From Blastocatellia bacterium UBA7656 (GTDB lineage: Bacteria; Acidobacteriota; Blastocatellia; UBA7656), in assembly GCA_002483445.1 (NCBI GenBank), contig DLHY01000038.1, positions 1-26,952 on the forward strand: DNA of 26,952 nt, written 5' to 3'. The notes beneath the pieces were generated by a model that saw only the letters and a list, made by a program, of their open reading frames with translations, searched no databases and had not been told where the DNA came from. The position numbers and the translations under genes are program-made. Below are positions 24,932 to 26,952 of the stretch, in pieces (the stretch's first letter is position 1; the number at the start of each line of letters is the position of its first letter).

Positions 24932-24952
24932 ATTTCGAAGCCGCTGCTTGAT
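24932..24952 (+). repeat. Right copy of island-flanking direct repeat
   Basis: Matches 12267-12287 at 20 of 21 bases. It is nested in a perfect 7-bp inverted repeat, GGAGCAT (24923-24929) and ATGCTCC (24951-24957), an arrangement like a recombinase attachment core between arm sites. Confidence 0.7.
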
Positions 24953-25009
24953 GCTCCGCCACAGCGCGAGTATCATCAGACCACATACCTGAACGAGGAG
25001 GAAAATATT

Positions 25010-26176
25010 TTGAATTCGCGATTTTCAAAGCACATCGACCGACAGGAAATAATCGATATAGTTTGTGAATTAGTCCGCCACGATACCACCAATCCCCCAG
25101 GCAACGAACATCTGTGCAAAGAGATAGTCACTCGATGTATGCAATCGCTCGGCATGGAAGTTTCTTATTATGAAAAAGAGCCGGGCCGCACCAACATCGT
25201 CGGACGCACGGGAGAAGGCAAAAAGTCCATCGGCTTCGTCTCTCACATGGATGTTGTCCCTCCCGGCGAAATAGATCAATGGAATACCCCTCCCTTCGAG
25301 CCGACCATTCTCGACAATCGCATTTACGGACGAGGCACGCTCGACGACAAAGGCTCTTTCGCCTGCGCTTACTCGGCCTCGAAAGCTTTCCTGGCAGAAC
25401 ATAAGGATTTCGACGGGACGATTTATCTCATAGCCGCCGCTGATGAAGAGATGGGAAGTCATCTCGGAATAATTTATCTGGTCGAAGAATGCGGCCTTCA
25501 TTTCGATGTCGCCATCATACCCGATGGCGGGCGCATGGACTTATCTATCTACGGCGAGAAAGGAATTCTGTGGGTTGAGATTTCAAGCATAGGCATTCAG
25601 GCGCACGGCTCGACGCCTGAACTTGGAAGAAACGCGATTGTGCCGCTTGCTGAACTGATCGCTGAAATAAAGACGCTCGATTTGGGAGCAAACTACGACC
25701 GATCATTCGACGGATGGACGATGAACGTGGGTACGATTCAGGGCGGATCATCGACGAACACCGTGCCTGCTGTGGCGAAGGCGACGATTGACTTTCGACT
25801 TCCCGGCGGAATAACCAAACCAGAAGTGCTGGCACGAATCGATGAGAAGATCGCCATAGTGAAAAAGAAATCTTCGGACGCGGAGTTTCGCGTCCGTGTG
25901 CTTCATGAAACTGAGCCTCACATTTCGGATAAGAATTCAGTAATCACTCAGAGCTTCGACCGGGCGGCGCGACGGTTGGATCTTCCGATGAAGTACGAAA
26001 CGTTCGGCGGAAACACGGTGGCGAAGAATTTATTTTTCGCAGGCATCACATCCGTCGTGCATTATCCCGGCGATGACAAACTCGCGCATGTGCCAAACGA
26101 ATTCGTCGATATCGATGAGCTTGTCCTCGGCTCTGCGCTTTATGCAGAAACTCTGGAAGCCTATTTCTTCGGATGA
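25010..26176 (+). CDS. M20-family metallopeptidase (ArgE/DapE/carboxypeptidase type)
   Basis: 388 residues, cytoplasmic. The dinuclear zinc site is complete: His79 in VSHMDVVPPG, the bridging Asp112 in GRGTLDDKG, the base and ligand Glu146-Glu147 in AADEEMGS, Asp172 in IPDGG and the late His in HVPNE. The dimerisation domain lies between about 185 and 295 (SIGIQAHGSTPELGRNA). The start is a TTG at 25010 with an excellent GAGGAGGA ribosome binding site 7 bases upstream; no ATG fits. Members remove N-acyl groups or C-terminal residues, and the exact substrate is unclear. It lies just outside the right island repeat and is divergent from the defense operon. Confidence 0.9.
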   Translation: MNSRFSKHIDRQEIIDIVCELVRHDTTNPPGNEHLCKEIVTRCMQSLGMEVSYYEKEPGRTNIVGRTGEGKKSIGFVSHMDVVPPGEIDQWNTPPFEPTILDNRIYGRGTLDDKGSFACAYSASKAFLAEHKDFDGTIYLIAAADEEMGSHLGIIYLVEECGLHFDVAIIPDGGRMDLSIYGEKGILWVEISSIGIQAHGSTPELGRNAIVPLAELIAEIKTLDLGANYDRSFDGWTMNVGTIQGGSSTNTVPAVAKATIDFRLPGGITKPEVLARIDEKIAIVKKKSSDAEFRVRVLHETEPHISDKNSVITQSFDRAARRLDLPMKYETFGGNTVAKNLFFAGITSVVHYPGDDKLAHVPNEFVDIDELVLGSALYAETLEAYFFG

Positions 26177-26263
26177 TCGTCTCTCAGGCTTCAAGCTCTG
26201 ATGTGATGACGCAGCCAGGATTCGATTTCATGAAAGAGGCTCTGAATGACGAAACAGTGGTGG

Positions 26264-26518
26264 TCAGTCGAGCGCCGAGGACACGATACCCCGCGCAACA
26301 TATTCGTGCCGAGGGTCGACCACAAACCTCTCCGAACAGTGTATGTACCCTGTTGGTGTACCAGTGATGACATCGACCAGTTCGACTCGCTCAGTTGAGT
26401 GTTGAGATGGAATGCCAGCCTCGCGAAGCCGAGCAAGAACAAGCTCAACTTGATCGGGCGACAAGGGTGCCTCGTGAAGGGTGTTGTCGAAGGGCCAGCG
26501 GATCGTTACTTCAGTCAT
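26264..26518 (-). CDS. Hypothetical 84-residue protein
   Basis: The ATG at 26518 overlaps the stop of the Doc-like remnant (26511-26513). The sequence has an N-terminal strand (TEVTIRWPFDN), a helix (SPDQVELVLARLREAG) and VELVDVITGTPTGYIHCSERF. I recognise no family. No signal peptide or membrane segment is seen. The layout suggests it was added to, or has become part of, a toxin-antitoxin locus. Confidence 0.5.
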   Translation of the reverse strand: MTEVTIRWPFDNTLHEAPLSPDQVELVLARLREAGIPSQHSTERVELVDVITGTPTGYIHCSERFVVDPRHEYVARGIVSSALD

Positions 26519-26663
26519 TCCACAGTTCCACCTTTAGAGAGTCTATGACAGTGTAGTAGAGAGACGATGCCATCGCGCCTGCGCAACCCATCATCCGCAT
26601 CAGCACGATATGAATCAGCACAGCATCAGGGTAGGAAAGATAGTGTGTCCTTTCAGTCGCCAA
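26511..26663 (-). pseudogene. Truncated Doc (death-on-curing) toxin remnant
   Basis: A 50-codon frame starting with TTG at 26663, inside the end of the antitoxin gene, begins MATERTHYLSYPDAVLIHIVLMRMMG. This resembles the N-terminus of Doc/Fic toxins (often TRYLSYEDAIALHIELMRLLG), placed right after an antitoxin as in doc loci. The remaining ~24 residues do not contain the Fic motif HPFxxGNKR, and the frame ends at 26511, so the toxin would be inactive. The family link rests on a recalled consensus. Confidence 0.45.
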
Positions 26664-26889
26664 GTCTTTTCATCTCTTCGAAGGCTTCCTTGAATTCTTC
26701 GTAAGTTTCCCGCACTGACTCTATCAACTCCGGAGATGGGGGCGGCAAAATTTCAACTTCGAGACCGCCTGTTTTTGCGTAAAGCACGACCAGAGAGCCT
26801 TCAGCCACACCCATGGCCTGAGCCATTTCCTTCGGAATCTCGATGACCCATCCGAGGTCTGTCTTCTGTGGGGTAAGTGCGCCGCTCAT
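26653..26889 (-). CDS. AbrB/MazE-like antitoxin
   Basis: 78 residues. The N-terminal half, TDLGWVIEIPKEMAQAMGVAEGSLVVLYAKTGGLEVEIL, fits a swapped-hairpin AbrB/SpoVT DNA-binding fold (strand, IP-x-E-helix, GVxEGS turn, strand). The C-terminal half, a proline turn (PPPSPELIE) and an acidic helix ending FEEMKRLGD, would bind the toxin. AGGAG lies 7 bases before the ATG. The next gene downstream seems to be a broken Doc toxin. Such antitoxins repress their own promoter. Confidence 0.7.
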   Translation of the reverse strand: MSGALTPQKTDLGWVIEIPKEMAQAMGVAEGSLVVLYAKTGGLEVEILPPPSPELIESVRETYEEFKEAFEEMKRLGD

Positions 26890-26952
26890 CGTTCGCTCCT
26901 GTAAAATTCGATTCGTGTTTTCACAATCATATCTGATGTTACGCGGTGAGGG

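Larger units (their letters stand above)
12267..24952. mobile_element. Defense island bounded by 21-bp direct repeats
   Basis: The block contains exactly the DISARM-like operon and its promoter. Its ends are the near-identical repeats at 12267-12287 and 24932-24952. No integrase, transposase or tRNA gene is seen inside, so the way it entered is unknown. Outside the repeats the genes are housekeeping (mglB on the left, an M20 peptidase on the right). Confidence 0.5.

Overview
The window looks like a bacterial chromosome of moderately high GC. The gene set (dnaB next to alr, an MglA/MglB polarity pair, a serine-palmitoyltransferase-type sphingolipid module, an O-antigen-ligase-like protein with TPRs, and heptad intergenic repeats) suggests a lineage such as Acidobacteriota. 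This is inference; no rRNA or tRNA is present to fix it.

Layout. 1-2154: 3' part of dnaB, interrupted by two inteins (an endonuclease-bearing one in the P-loop, and a 186-residue mini-intein near the C-terminus). 2205-3356: alanine racemase. 3635-6460: serine-palmitoyltransferase-like enzyme, FabF-like ketosynthase and acyl carrier protein. 6479-7340: decayed toxin-antitoxin-like genes. 7364-8155: a CREST-family alkaline-ceramidase-like membrane hydrolase, which fits the sphingolipid module. 8170-10146: O-antigen ligase-like protein with C-terminal TPRs, closed by a strong terminator. 10226-12083 (minus strand): a small secreted protein and the mglB-mglA pair.

12267-24952 is a separate block, flanked by imperfect 21-bp direct repeats (20/21 identical). 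It holds one tightly packed minus-strand operon that reads from the right: 5-methylcytosine methyltransferase (DrmMII-like), DrmE-like protein, NERD-nuclease/SF1 helicase, DrmA helicase, DrmB (DUF1998), a small PD-(D/E)XK-like protein and a Vsr mismatch endonuclease. This is a DISARM-type anti-phage system in unusual form: no phospholipase-D gene (drmC) is present, and three other nuclease-type proteins are. The DrmE-like protein seems to carry two N-terminal DUF1232/YkvA-like repeats. This is the best candidate for an undescribed system variant.

The right end returns to housekeeping-type sequence: an M20 peptidase (25010-26176), then on the minus strand an AbrB-like antitoxin, a remnant of a Doc toxin and a small hypothetical gene.

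Intergenic DNA at three places (2168-2202, 4865-4940, 12382-12445) is built of 7-bp units. One of these forms a large hairpin between the serine-palmitoyltransferase and ketosynthase genes.
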